Assembly (NCBI RefSeq): GCF_001949145.1
Contig: NW_019091384.1
Span: 1,015,214-1,079,213, forward strand
DNA from: Acanthaster planci
Lineage: Eukaryota > Echinodermata > Asteroidea > Valvatida > Acanthasteridae
Length of the DNA stretch: 64,000 nt
Direction of reading: 5' to 3'
The notes beneath the pieces were generated by a model, which was not told where the DNA came from, did no database searches, and saw only the letters and a list, made by a program, of their open reading frames with translations. How positions within the stretch are numbered: position 1 is the stretch's first letter; each line of letters begins with the position of its first letter. Position numbers and translations under genes: made by a program. Below are positions 1 to 11,100 of the stretch, piece after piece.

Positions 1-340
1 ATTACGTGTCGTCGCTGTGGTAAACTGTACATCGGAGAGACCAAGCGTCGCCTTGGTGACCGCTTCGCGGAACACTTGCGCAGTGTGCGCCAACAAACAC
101 CTGGTCTCACTGTGGCGCAGCACTTTTGCGCGCTGACACATACCCTCGGTGACGTAAGCGTCTGCATCCTGCGGAAAGCGTCATCTGATGTACAGCGTAA
201 GGAACTGGAGCAGCGCGTCGTTTTCGAACTTGGAACCCGAACGTGGATTTTTCCGCGTTCATTCAGAAATGAATCTGCTTGCCCTGAAGAAGGTACTCGG
301 TTACCGAAAGCTCGGCAATCACATATTTCAGAGCACTGAT
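1..340 (+). mobile_element. Penelope-like retroelement, GIY-YIG endonuclease fragment (5' end outside window)
   Basis: The first reading frame is open from the first base and gives a Cys-x-x-Cys, then LYIGET, RRLGDRF, EHLR and a later QHF. This is the pattern of the C-terminal GIY-YIG nuclease of Penelope-like elements, where the nuclease nicks target DNA during retrotransposition. The reverse transcriptase would lie before the window. Near base 265 the reading seems to shift by one: the +1 frame continues with a plausible tail to about 403, so the copy is probably broken. The family call rests on motif order only. A free-standing GIY-YIG gene is possible but less likely in this transposon-rich setting. 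Confidence 0.72.
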
Positions 341-559
341 TTAATCTCATATTCTCGTCGTTATTCTGATCAAGGTGCTACGCAGCCCTTCCATATTTTT
401 TAGAATGGGGGCCGAGCTTGGAGGCCATTTCGCGCATGCGCAAATGCGTAATACTGGACGAACGTAGATCGTTCACGAATCGCGACAGTAAGGGTGGAGT
501 TGCGCTAAATTTCCTGCAAAAATACGTCGTCTACGGGCGTGTTTAATAATTTCAATATA

Positions 560-3500
560 GCTTTTATTGAACTTGGGACACAAGGCACGATAACCATGAT
601 TTTCAGGTTGTTGTTCATGTTTTCAGGGTAAGATTATATCATCATCCACTAGCTATAGTCTAGAGTATGATGCTAGTTCGAACAACCCATTGCATTTTGA
701 CAGCAATTTAAATTATTACTCAACTGAACAATACACAGAGGCCTGTGGTTTTTCTCTCCTGCATATCAATATTAGAAGTCTTCATAAAAATGTTGATCAG
801 CTGAAGATTCTTTGGTTCTCAATGAATCACAAGTTTTCAATTATTGCATTATCGGAAACCTGGTTGAAAGCAGAACCCCATAATAATTTTTTTAACTAGG
901 ATACAAACTTGTAGTTAACAACTAGTAAAACAGGCGGAGGGGGGTATCCCTCTATGTCTCCGACGAGTTTGATTTTGAAATAAGACAAGATTTAACTTTT
1001 TCTGATACATTGGAAACTCTTCTATAAATTTCATTTCCCAAGATTAAGAACATCATCACAGGTGTTAAGTATAAACCTCCGCAAATCAACCACATTGACT
1101 TGGCTCCAACGTTCCAAAGACTAGATTTCCTCAACCAAAACTTGTCTTGTCTCTGGTGACTTCAACATTAATTTACTTGATTAGGCCTATATGGCTCCCA
1201 ACTCACAGGCTTTTGTCGATATTATTTCTTCTTATTCTTTTTTACCTCTCATTAATAAGCCTACTAGAATAACTGAATGCCACTCAAAAAACCTTCCACT
1301 CTTCTAACATAAATAACCATTTTGCCACTCGTCATTTTACTTCTAATATACAAAACTTCAAAGGAAATCTCCATACCACTGATTGGTCTCCGATAAAAAC
1401 ATGTGACGATCCCGACCAAGCGTTCAATATTTTATTGACAAATTCAACGAGAAGTTAGTCAATAGTATTCCTCTGAAATTAGATAAACCTACATCTAGGA
1501 CTAAGTGTAATTCTACTGTTCCAAGGATAACTAAACTTCTTCTTAAATCCATTAAAAAGAAGAATAAACTCGATCATCATTAAATTGCTAATCCGACAAT
1601 GGAACGAAAACTGAAATGTACTGATTACAAAAACATCTTAACCAGTCTTTTACGGAATTCTCAAAACATTTTGTGCTAATCAGTTCAAACAGGAAAAAAA
1701 CCAGTATTCATAATACCTGAAAAACCATCAACTCGATTTTAAATAATAAATTGCCCTCCGAGTCTATCAACAACACTATCCTTGGCAAACCAATTGGTGA
1801 TCCTGAAGATATCGCCAATTGTTTCAATGACTACTTTGTCAACCTAGGTCCTAATCTTGCGAAACGCATTCCTTGTTTGCCCGAGTCATTTACCAACTTT
1901 TGAATAATCCTAACCCAAGATTTTTGAAGCCAAAAGATGGGAAAGAGGTGATTGATATCACCAAGAATCTAAAAACTAAAAGTATAGCACTGGCCGTGAT
2001 TTAATTAATTCCTCTATTATTAAAAAAAACTCTCACTTCTATTAGTAGGCCCATTGCTCATGTAATTAATGTCTCATTTAAAACTGGAATAGTTCCTGAT
2101 GCACTAAAAATTGCGAAGGTAATTCCCATTTTCTAAAATGGGGATTTTAATTTCGTTAATAACTACAGACCCATATCTACTTTTGACTTGCTTGTCTAAG
2201 ATTTTTGAAACAAGTGTATACTCGTATTTTCCATTTTTTTTAATAAACATAATATCCTAACTGATTGTCAGTACGGTTTCCGAAGTCGTCACTCTACTAC
2301 ACATGCTATTTTAACTTTGTTGATAAAATAACAAATGCAATAGATAACTCTGAGCAAACTCTAGGGATATTCTTTGATCTTTCAAAAGCATTTGATGCCA
2401 CTGACCATAATATCTTGCTATAACTTCGGTGTGCGTGGGGTAGCCCTGGAGTGGCTCAGGGGTTATCTTTCAAATAGACAGCAATATGTTTCTGTAAGAG
2501 TCTTTAATTCAACTCGGATGACTCTAAAATGTGGGGTTCCACAGGGGTCAATATTGGGTCCGTTGCTTTTTCTGATCTATATTAATGATTTTGTTACATC
2601 TTCCGATGTATTTTCATTTATCTTATTTGCTGATGACTCCAATTTATTTATTTCGAATAGCAATCTTTCAAGTCTCGTTAATACAGCTAATCATGGGTTG
2701 AAATCCATTTGTAATCGGTTTGCGGTGAACAAATTGTCTGTTAATATAAAAAAAAAACAAATTTATGTTATTTAGTACAACTGCTTATAAACTTCCCATA
2801 GACATTAAAATAAATAATGTATCCATGGAAAAAGTCGATTGTATTAATTTCTGGAATTATATAATTATTGACTCTAAAATTAACCTGGGTCAAACATTTT
2901 GACTCTCCCTTAGTAAAACTATCGCAAGAAATATCATAGAATCAAACATTTCATTCCTTCTGTAGTTTTAACTTCCCTTTACAATACTTAAATGTTATCG
3001 TATCTTAGTAATGGTATTCTCCCATGGGGAGCAAGCTCCCTAAGTAATCTTAACAGACCTTTCCTTTTAAAAACGATCCGTTCGAATTATCAACTTTACT
3101 AATTGTAATGCTCATACTGGTCCTCTATTTTCCAAACAGAAAATGTTGAAACTCATAGATATTTACTTTCATTATACTCGTCAAAGTGCAAATTTTCATC
3201 TGCCATTAATGCGTACATCAGATGTGAAGGACCAAATTTATGGAACCTTTTGAATGAGAATCTGACAGCCTCGAAAAATCTGCGAATCTTTAAACGGAAC
3301 TTCAAAAAGATCATATTGAATGATTACTATTAATATTTATTGACTGTGGAATTGATTAGCTTTATCGATACTCTTCCAGAGTTCTTATTCTCTTTCATTT
3401 TTCCTATTCTTGGTTTTTTATTTCAAACTTTGGTAATTGTTAACTTACAGAGTAAGTGTTTGTCTTTTGTAAGTAATAGTCTTAAGTAGGTCTTAAGTAA

Positions 3501-3640
3501 TAGTAACTCTAAATTACTTTAAGGGCCCACAATCATAAGCTTTGCTTTTTAGTGGGTACTCCACGGCTTTTCCTTCGTATTTATATGGCGTTTGAAAATT
3601 GAAGTTGTATGTTAGTAAAACTGTGGAAATAAACGAACAA
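560..3640 (+). mobile_element. Decayed non-LTR retrotransposon (LINE, CR1/L2/Jockey-like)
   Basis: Three parts of one LINE are collinear on this strand. At 690-896 is the start of an AP-endonuclease domain (LLHINIRSL, ALSETWL). At about 2255-2775 is reverse transcriptase: QYGFRSRHST, then FFDLSKAFDA, LRGYLSNRQQ, VPQGSILGP and the catalytic FADDS box. At about 3215-3333 is the usual LINE C-terminus (GPNLWNLL, then a FKRNFKK-type end and a stop). Stops and frameshifts separate these blocks, so the copy cannot be active. An AT-rich 3' tail follows, with AATAAA near 3630. The boundaries are approximate, and the CR1/L2/Jockey group is inferred from the motif style. Confidence 0.88.
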
Positions 3641-5531
3641 TTCTTGCACTTTTTCATGCAAGAGTAAACCAAGTAAGGCCTGCATCAAAACATATTTTCA
3701 ATCAACCCGAGTTAGATTATTTCGGTTAATTGTGGTAGAAGTCTTAAACAGGCTCAAAAACAAACTAAATGTTCATGTTCTGAAAAAATTCTTTCAATTC
3801 GTTCATCCCAATAACCCGCGTCTGAAGCGTCAAATGACGTTCTTGGACTTCTCAATTTTTGTACGATGAGTCAGTGTTTGGCTCCCTCTAGAAAAATCCA
3901 GAGGGGGAGGTCGACGAGGGAGAAATTCGATGAAACAGTTTTTCACTTGAGGATACCTCAACAGATTTGTAACTTCGCTGATGTAGCCGTTGTTGTTACG
4001 GTGTTTAGAATTTAAATCAAAAGCAGGCAAAAACGTATGAAACCCATTAGGTGAATTGGTTTTGAAGGTTAAAAGTAGTGGCGTAACTGGCGGAAGTTCA
4101 CGGGAGGAGAATTGTATGCCCAATTTTAATGACATGTTGGTAGAATTTAGCGTAGGGAGATGATAAATTTAATACCGAATTTTGTCATTTACCAGCTTAA
4201 TTTATTTTATAAGGGGGATAAGAATAAAAGTCTTCATGCATAGAATCGACAACTTTTACAAAAATGGTCGTCTCTTGGTCTTGTTTTAATTCTTCTTTTT
4301 TTGCGTAGCTCTGGAAGCTCACTATGAACATGGCCAGGGTTTCAACCTGTTGTATGCAACATGCACTAAAAAACACACACTTAGGATACTAAGATATATG
4401 GCCACTTTCGGGGGAGCATTTCTAGTGGCCTACGTCCAATTCCGAAGATTGAAAGACCCCTAAAAAGCACAAAACCTGTAAAAGTTTTATTCCCCGCCCC
4501 ACAAACGCAAATGTTTCTTTCATATTTTCCTTTCCTTTTCGTCCTGTTGTTAATTTTTTAAGCGCCCCTTGCCTCCCGAGACCCCATGGCTACTACATGA
4601 TTGTAGGTGATCATTCTCCATTTGAAAAAAAGGAATTTATGCGCTTTAAATTCAATGGAAACCATGGGCGTAGTTAGACTTTTCTTGAGGGGAGCGAAGC
4701 ACTCATCCGAAGCAAACTGACGAACTACCAACGGAGGAATGGGGTCATTTCAGAGGTATTCAAGCGAATTAGCTAATTTCATCCCCCTTTCAGGTCGGTT
4801 TTGTTTTTATTTTTCAATGTTTTCCCCGGGGGAGAGGGCTCAAGCGCCCCTCCCCAAGACGCCCATGGTGGAAACCATGGCAAGGGACGTTTTATAGAAA
4901 GTGTTGGAATGTTTATTAGCTAGAATTTGAAGACTTTTTTATTATAGAAAAATCCGTCAGAAATTTTAAGATGCACGTTATGTGTATTTGAAGGTCAGTA
5001 AACCTCAAAGACCGTTTCCCGCGTAAACGGAAGTACTGCGTTGGGATTGCAAAACACCCTGGCAACTTGTCTACGTGATATGGTTCATAGTTCATGACCA
5101 TGCACTTGTGCGTTTGTTTTAGACAGTCAGGGACTAGTGCCGTTTATAATGAGCTTCTTATCAGATATTTACGACGACTCTGCCGCATTGCCATCATATA
5201 AAAGTCACCGTGGTCCAATGGTACGTCGATGCGGCCCATGGCCTATTGGACTTGAGGTTAGCGAGGCCTCTAACGTCATGGTGACATGAAGGCATTTAAT
5301 TTCCAAGGCAACTTCTAGGCATTACAAGTCAGATTTTGATATTTGCAGGAAAATACAAATCGGGATGTATCTTTTCATGACAGTATAGTATATCACAGTA
5401 TCACAATATTAAGTTAAAGTACGTCGGACAGAAAAAGAAACCAATGAATGAAAAATTGAAAAGATTTTTCTCCAAACTGTTTAATTTTTTAATGTTATCG
5501 ATAAAGGTTTTTTAAAAAAATTGATTTTCAG
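3641..5531. other. Gene-free stretch
   Basis: No convincing exon was seen on either strand. The stretch holds AT-rich sequence, runs of G and C, and the small inverted-repeat element at 4658-4882. A GTGGCGTAAC word near 4078 resembles the terminus seen at 23069 and may be a worn transposon end. Confidence 0.5.
4658..4882. repeat. Short inverted-repeat element (MITE-like)
   Basis: The left end carries ACCATGGGCGTAGTTAG followed by a G-rich block. The right end carries the inverse: a C-rich block, then GACGCCCATGGT. The ends are imperfect inverted repeats around about 225 bases with no coding content, as expected for a miniature transposon. No target duplication could be fixed by eye. Confidence 0.45.
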
Positions 5532-5755
5532 AATTATACGTCCAGGACTGGATGCGAAAGGTAGGAACCTTCCTTCTATGCACACAGAAATCGACGGTTA
5601 AATTGCTTGTACCGTTAGGTTGCTTGCCGCATGTTCATGAAGGGTTCACCTATGACATAAAAAAACCCTTCATATTAGCCTTTTCTGCAAAAAGAGAGGA
5701 CGAGCTTGTAATCTGGATTAGTATTCTAAGAAACGTGCACCGCACAGATTTTTAG
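5532..5755 (+). CDS. Possible terminal exon, PH-domain-like end (weak)
   Basis: A good acceptor (TTTTCAG) opens a 74-codon frame ending in TAG. The predicted peptide has beta-strand-like blocks (GTFLLCT, VKLLVPL), then KPFILAFSAKREDE and an invariant-looking W in VIWISILRNV. That order resembles the last strands and C-terminal helix of a PH domain. No N-terminal half was found upstream on the same strand, so this is either the last exon of a gene with distant exons, a relic, or chance. I do not recognise the protein. Confidence 0.28.
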
Positions 5756-7271
5756 CCATTTTTTTGCAGGAGCATACCAATAACACATGACCAGACATAT
5801 CACCGCTGCCATCAACTTCTTGAACAAACGTGACAGATGAGTACATGTCCTTTTCAAATTCATCTTTGCTTGAAGAAAAAAAAGGACAGAAAAATGAACT
5901 GTTCCAATATGAATAAATCGGGGCCTGGAAAATGAAGTCATCGAAAACAAGTATTTATGAGAAACATTCATTGGGAAAGAAATAATTTAGTGAAGGGCCC
6001 TGTCGAACACCAGGTAATAATTAAATCAGCGGGTTTGTTTGCCGGTTAGCCTGCTGGGAGAGTCGGAGCACAATAACCTGGTCGATTGGAGAACCCCGTG
6101 GAGTTGACGCGAAAAACCTTGCTCAACTTTTTATAATTATTATTTCACAGGAAAGCTTAAGCTGCGATTTCAACGTCATGAATGCTGCAGTATCAGTGCG
6201 TCATTACAAACCCCCCAATAAGAGTATTATTTCTGAAGAGAAGTTAGAAAACCAAGCTGAAAGTTTATATTCACTACCGGTATTCAAATAATTACAAAGG
6301 CCCAGTCTATGCAATTATTTCGAGAAGCTAGCTGGTTACAGTTATCAGTATCATTTTTTGTGTTAGCCGAAATTAGTATTGAAAGTCACACACTGACAGA
6401 AAAAGTTCATTTTCATTGCGTTTTTAACGTATTTGAATTTTCATCTATAATATTGTGTACAGCACGGAAACTGCACTTCCAACTGTGCATTTTGGCGGGA
6501 ACAAACACTGGTGCCGACAGACCTTTTATCTAAAGCGCTTTCATCAATACAGTGCTCGTCATGTCCTACAGTATAATCCTGTACCAGTTTTGCTCAAGAA
6601 ATTGTGCGTAACACTGACACGGCTAGTTCTGAAAGCAAAGCGAGCCAAAACGTAAAGCACTTGTAAATGTCTCAAATAAAAGCCACAAATGCACGCTAGG
6701 AGTCTTGTTTACCTCTGCGTCCTTGAAACGGCACGTTTTCCCGCCCCCACAAATTGAAGGCGTAGACTTACCATACACTGTCAAGTATTTTTAACTCGGA
6801 AGAGTGTTCGTGTCAATACCCTTCTACCTCTAGGCTCAAGAAGGTTTCAATTTGCCACAAGTGGTGCGTGACTTTACAAATTGATTCCATTTTTTATTGC
6901 TAAAACTTTACGGAAATTCGGGGAAGGATTTTTCCAAAAAACATTGTTTCAATCGCTTGCTGCGTTTGAAGGAAAAACAACCAAGAGGTATAAGATATTG
7001 TGGCAGCTATGTTTTTTCCGTATTGCCATTAGGCCTACGTCGAAATTTTCGATTACACTATCTTAAAAGCATAGAAGTTGTGCTATGCATGTTGCTACAA
7101 ATGTCAGCTTTGTTGATTTCATCCATTAGATAACTTTTGGCCGTCAAAATCCCTCCAATTAAAATTATGTGCCTACCTGTACCTGCGTGGTGTGCAGTAG
7201 ACCTATTCGTAGCCACCCTCACAACGACGCGTTGATGCACGAAAAGTAAGCCCAACAATGCTGGTCTTCCA
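5756..7271. other. Gene-free stretch
   Basis: Nothing recognisable was found. Several short open frames occur, but none has a domain motif, a splice-site pair or cysteine spacing like the gene that follows. Confidence 0.4.
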
Positions 7272-7547
7272 TTGGTCAAGTTCTTGGGGTCACGTGTTGC
7301 CCGCGGCTCCGTTGCGGATCACATTCCTAAGCCTAATGAGAAATATGATAAAAGACATCGCCGTCATACCATGCAGAGCACGAGTGGGCACAACGGGACA
7401 GAGAGGTTCAGTGATGATGGTCGATCTATGTTTAGTTCCAGATGGCAGGCGCACGGCATGCGTACGTGTCTGCAGGACCTGCCGCGGAAGACCTCACATA
7501 AGTCGGCCGGCTGTCTGGACTTGCTGAAGTACGCCAAGCAGAGGTGA
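7272..7547 (+). CDS. Hypothetical C-terminal exon of unknown gene (weak)
   Basis: This block is clearly richer in G and C than its surroundings. It holds a 91-codon frame ending in TGA, and an AATAAA followed by an A-run lies 141 bases later, as at a gene end. The peptide is basic (KYDKRHRRH, DLPRKTSHKS, ending DLLKYAKQR) and I recognise no domain. The real start is uncertain, because an exon could begin inside the frame. It could instead be an old retrocopy. It ends 245 bases before the receptor gene start, so it would belong to a different gene on the same strand. Confidence 0.22.
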   Translation: MVKFLGSRVARGSVADHIPKPNEKYDKRHRRHTMQSTSGHNGTERFSDDGRSMFSSRWQAHGMRTCLQDLPRKTSHKSAGCLDLLKYAKQR

Positions 7548-7687
7548 CGCACGTTATATCATCCCAACACATGTTACATTCATTCATCCATTCAACAGTT
7601 AATTTCGCCGACTTCACACGCGCCAGTCGATATTCAGTAGTATTTTACTGTCATTCCACTGTCAATGTTTTCTTTGCCTGTAAGTAA

Positions 7688-7693
7688 AATAAA
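7688..7693 (+). terminator. Possible poly(A) signal AATAAA
   Basis: AATAAA followed by a run of A lies downstream of the weak frame ending at 7547. It would serve as that frame's cleavage signal if the frame is real. Confidence 0.25.
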
Positions 7694-7791
7694 ACGAAAA
7701 AAAAAGCATTTGCACTTACGGATTGCTGGGCTTCATTTTATCATTTTCATTTCCCTGGAGTTTCTATCGGAGTGAAGACAGTTGAAACAAG

Positions 7792-8170
7792 ATGTTTCTC
7801 GACAGTTGGAGGGACAGTGAATCTGGCAGGCCCGTCAACGCCCTAATTGGACTTGGATGTACCGTTGCATTACTGATTCTGCACCAACACAACCAGCCCG
7901 TGCGGGCCTCGACACCAATAGGTCCCGGCCCCGGCCCCTTGGCCTCTCGGGAAGGGACCGGGACGCCGGATGCGTCCTGCCCGTGGGAGTTTCGCAGCTG
8001 CAACTGGTACTGCCCAAGTCTCCCGGAGAAGTGTACTGGAGACAGGCTGCTGCCGGACCCGTGCCGGTGCTGCACATTGTGCATGAGACAGACAGGAGAG
8101 AGGTGCTCCTTGCCACGCGAGGCATGCGATGCTGCTTTTCAGCTCACCTGCGTGAATGGCAGATGCAAAG
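7792..8170 (+). CDS. Receptor exon 1: start, signal peptide, IGFBP-N-like module
   Basis: The ATG is preceded in frame by TGA at 7783-7785. Residues 17-31 are hydrophobic (ALIGLGCTVALLIL) after a polar start, fitting a signal peptide. A Pro/Gly linker follows. Residues 63-125 hold twelve cysteines in the IGFBP N-domain order, ending CVNGRCK. The usual CGCC is CRCC here. The donor is AAAG|GTAAGA, phase 1. Modules of this type bind growth factors in IGFBPs, but ligand binding here is unknown. Confidence 0.8.
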
Positions 8171-11100
8171 GTAAGATTTAACTTTGACCTCCTTTCTGTT
8201 GTAAGAGGATTGGATTTCCCCCACGTCTTTTGCCATGACAAGGAGAATGTGGTTAGTAATAAAACGTCAGTGGTAGAACGCTTTACATTCATATCAAAAA
8301 GAATATGTGGAAGATCCCTCCAAAACGTACCTTCTGGAATAGGGATCTCTTGTTGAACAAAAATAACATTTATACAACTTTACGAACTGTATTCTAGTAT
8401 TTTACAATGCGTTACGCCCGAGGGAAAACCGGTGGTGAACAAAAATTCGAAATTTCCAATGTGGGGTTCTGTCAGCGACTTAATTTATAAAGAGAGTAGG
8501 CCTTTCTGATGTTCCGCACGGAGAGCGGCGATAGGGCCTTGTCTCGATATCCTGGGCTCAATTAAGCACAGGAAATGAACGCGATCGGTCGATGAGCACG
8601 ATCGCGATCGCGTGGTCTTCCCATTTTCGAAACAAATTTCCACAACCATAAATTACGTTGGAAATGCAATCACGTGAAGGTGAAATAATCAACAGAGAGT
8701 ATAGAAAAGTCGCGTATGAAGATCGTGCAGATCGGCTGAACAGAAAACAGCAATAATTATGTTCCAGTGTTTCAACTCTTTTGATACGAAAAGGTCCAAT
8801 TTATAATGTCCCAGAAGACTGGCCAGTGATTAGACTTTTTATCATGAGAAGGGCCTTATATTTATTTCCTCCCCGTGCGGAAGCACTTAAGCACGAGTTC
8901 CAGATTGTATCGTTGATATTGTGTCGGTTTATTGGGTATATGAATCAAGCTAGTAACTGCTTGTCTCGTGAAATCTGCATTTATTTGAACCCGAATCGCA
9001 AAATAGTTGAGGACAGTCTTTAGGCACCATGCACGACGCAGTCGGAGTAATGAGTGTGAAATGAGGAGGGCACCCTGGGATGCATACATCTTTGCAGGGG
9101 GCACTGACTACAAGCATGACATGACTTGTTCATAGGTCGTGTACATTTTCAAATGAATGGAGGAGGGGCATCCGGGGACCGGCCTTCCGCCAATGGGGGG
9201 GGGATATGCAAGTTTTCTAAGATGGTCGTTTTCTTATTCCATTTCATTGAATTAGGAGTTTTTCTAATAGATTGAAATAATTCATTTGATTCACTGTTTA
9301 TGGGTGGAGTATTATGTTGCTACAATTAGCAATTTGAGACCTAGACATTTGAAACCTGTCCGGAGAGAATCCGCTTCCGAATAAAATGTATGAATAATGG
9401 TTACACCCATGAAATTATGAACAAGCCACTATACAAATGACGTTAATGCGTAAACTCCCTACCACGTCATCCCTCGTTATGTACAAGGACCACTGATGTA
9501 TTTCTTCTTTTGTGGGTAACTTTTGTTTCCTCCAGCACAATACCCAATGCGGTATGAATTGAAAATAACCGTGAATTTATGAGGAGACAATCACGGGCTT
9601 TTTCTTACGAGGTTGCTGTGCCCGCACGTGCAGGGGTCACGTCGCTGACCCCTTTTGGAAGCTCGTGTTGTACCACACGCCATGAAAGCTAAACAAGATG
9701 TCTGCTTGGTCCTGTGGAGGACAGTTTTCTTACTCTAGCTGTTTCTAATTAAAGGAAATTGCTTTGTCATTATGTACATGAGATACAAACATCCATAAAA
9801 AAAAGAATTGTGTGGGATTGGGGCTGATTCCTTTGAACTACTAAAAGTGTGCATTTAATTTTGCCGAGCATTATGTTTCTCAGCAAAAACAGAATAATGG
9901 CCCAAAAAGTGCTCAAAAGTTTGAGCACTGTTTTGGGTATATTGATGCCAGGGAATGTCTCAGGTGATCTGCATACCCTCATAATTCCCGGGGCAGTATT
10001 TGCTATACTCAGACACTGCGTCGGAAATAAAACCTACATTGACATGTGAAAATTTAAGGAAATTAACTTTAAAACAAAGACTGCATTGGGATTAACACGT
10101 CAGGCTCTGTAACTGTAAACCTTTGAGGAAATAAAAATTTTAAAGATTGACAACAGATTTTGAGATGGTGTCATAAAATAGAATTCTAAATTGATTTACT
10201 GCAGCTGTTGATCAACAGCTTTGTAAAATGGTTCATCAATCGCCAGATCGCATGGACCTAAACGTCGAAAGAACCATACCAACTGCGGTCAGCAGCATGT
10301 ATTTATTATTACTGTCATGAAATCAAGGTAACATACCGCCTTGAGCCTTGAGTTCTACTCAAGGCTGAAGATCATAACATAGACTGGTATCATATCCTGA
10401 ATGGTCTACTGTATGGTGTGCGCAGACATTTTACCATCATTTTCCATCGTTTTCACAACCGTCGATGTATTTTTTTGTTCATCAATGCTTAAGTCCTGAA
10501 AACGGAAATCTAACAATACAGACCAAAAAGAAAACAAAGAAAGTGTATGTAAGAAACAGAATACGTAAAACAAGGAAATAAGCAAACAAAATAGCAAAAA
10601 AAAGCAATACTAAGCAGATAAATCAACACTCGCAGCGACTGGTAAGCGGCTCAATTCTGTCATTTACCGTCCTCGTATTATATATTTGTTTTTAAATTTG
10701 CATGTAATATTCTTCAAATATCGTGAAAAAAGTTAATTTATTATATTTTATTCATCAATCTTACATACCATGCCTTTAAAGCACTTCTCTCTGGGACTTC
10801 TGCGGAGGCCAGGTGCTTGATACAAGGCCCGTTTTTAGCCTTGAACGCCCCGTGCCCAGACGCCGCCGAGGTACAGTTTCTTTCTCCCTCGCGAGTTGCA
10901 AGTTACCGCGTTTTCTGAAAACAGCAGGAAATTAAGATAACAAAGTCAAGGGTGTCGATACCTTGTCATAACAGAGGTAAATGTATGCTTGCAATCAGAT
11001 TGAAAAAAAAAAAGAAATTTCAAAGGGTTGACTAAAGGCACTGGACTTTTACATACACGTAAGCCCCCAGCCATTTACAGAATTCCGAGGAGACTTGCAC

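Noticed and set aside
5195-5290. Possible tRNA gene (GTGGTCCAATGGTA start)
   Set aside because: A loose A-box resemblance only; no B box and no cloverleaf pairing.
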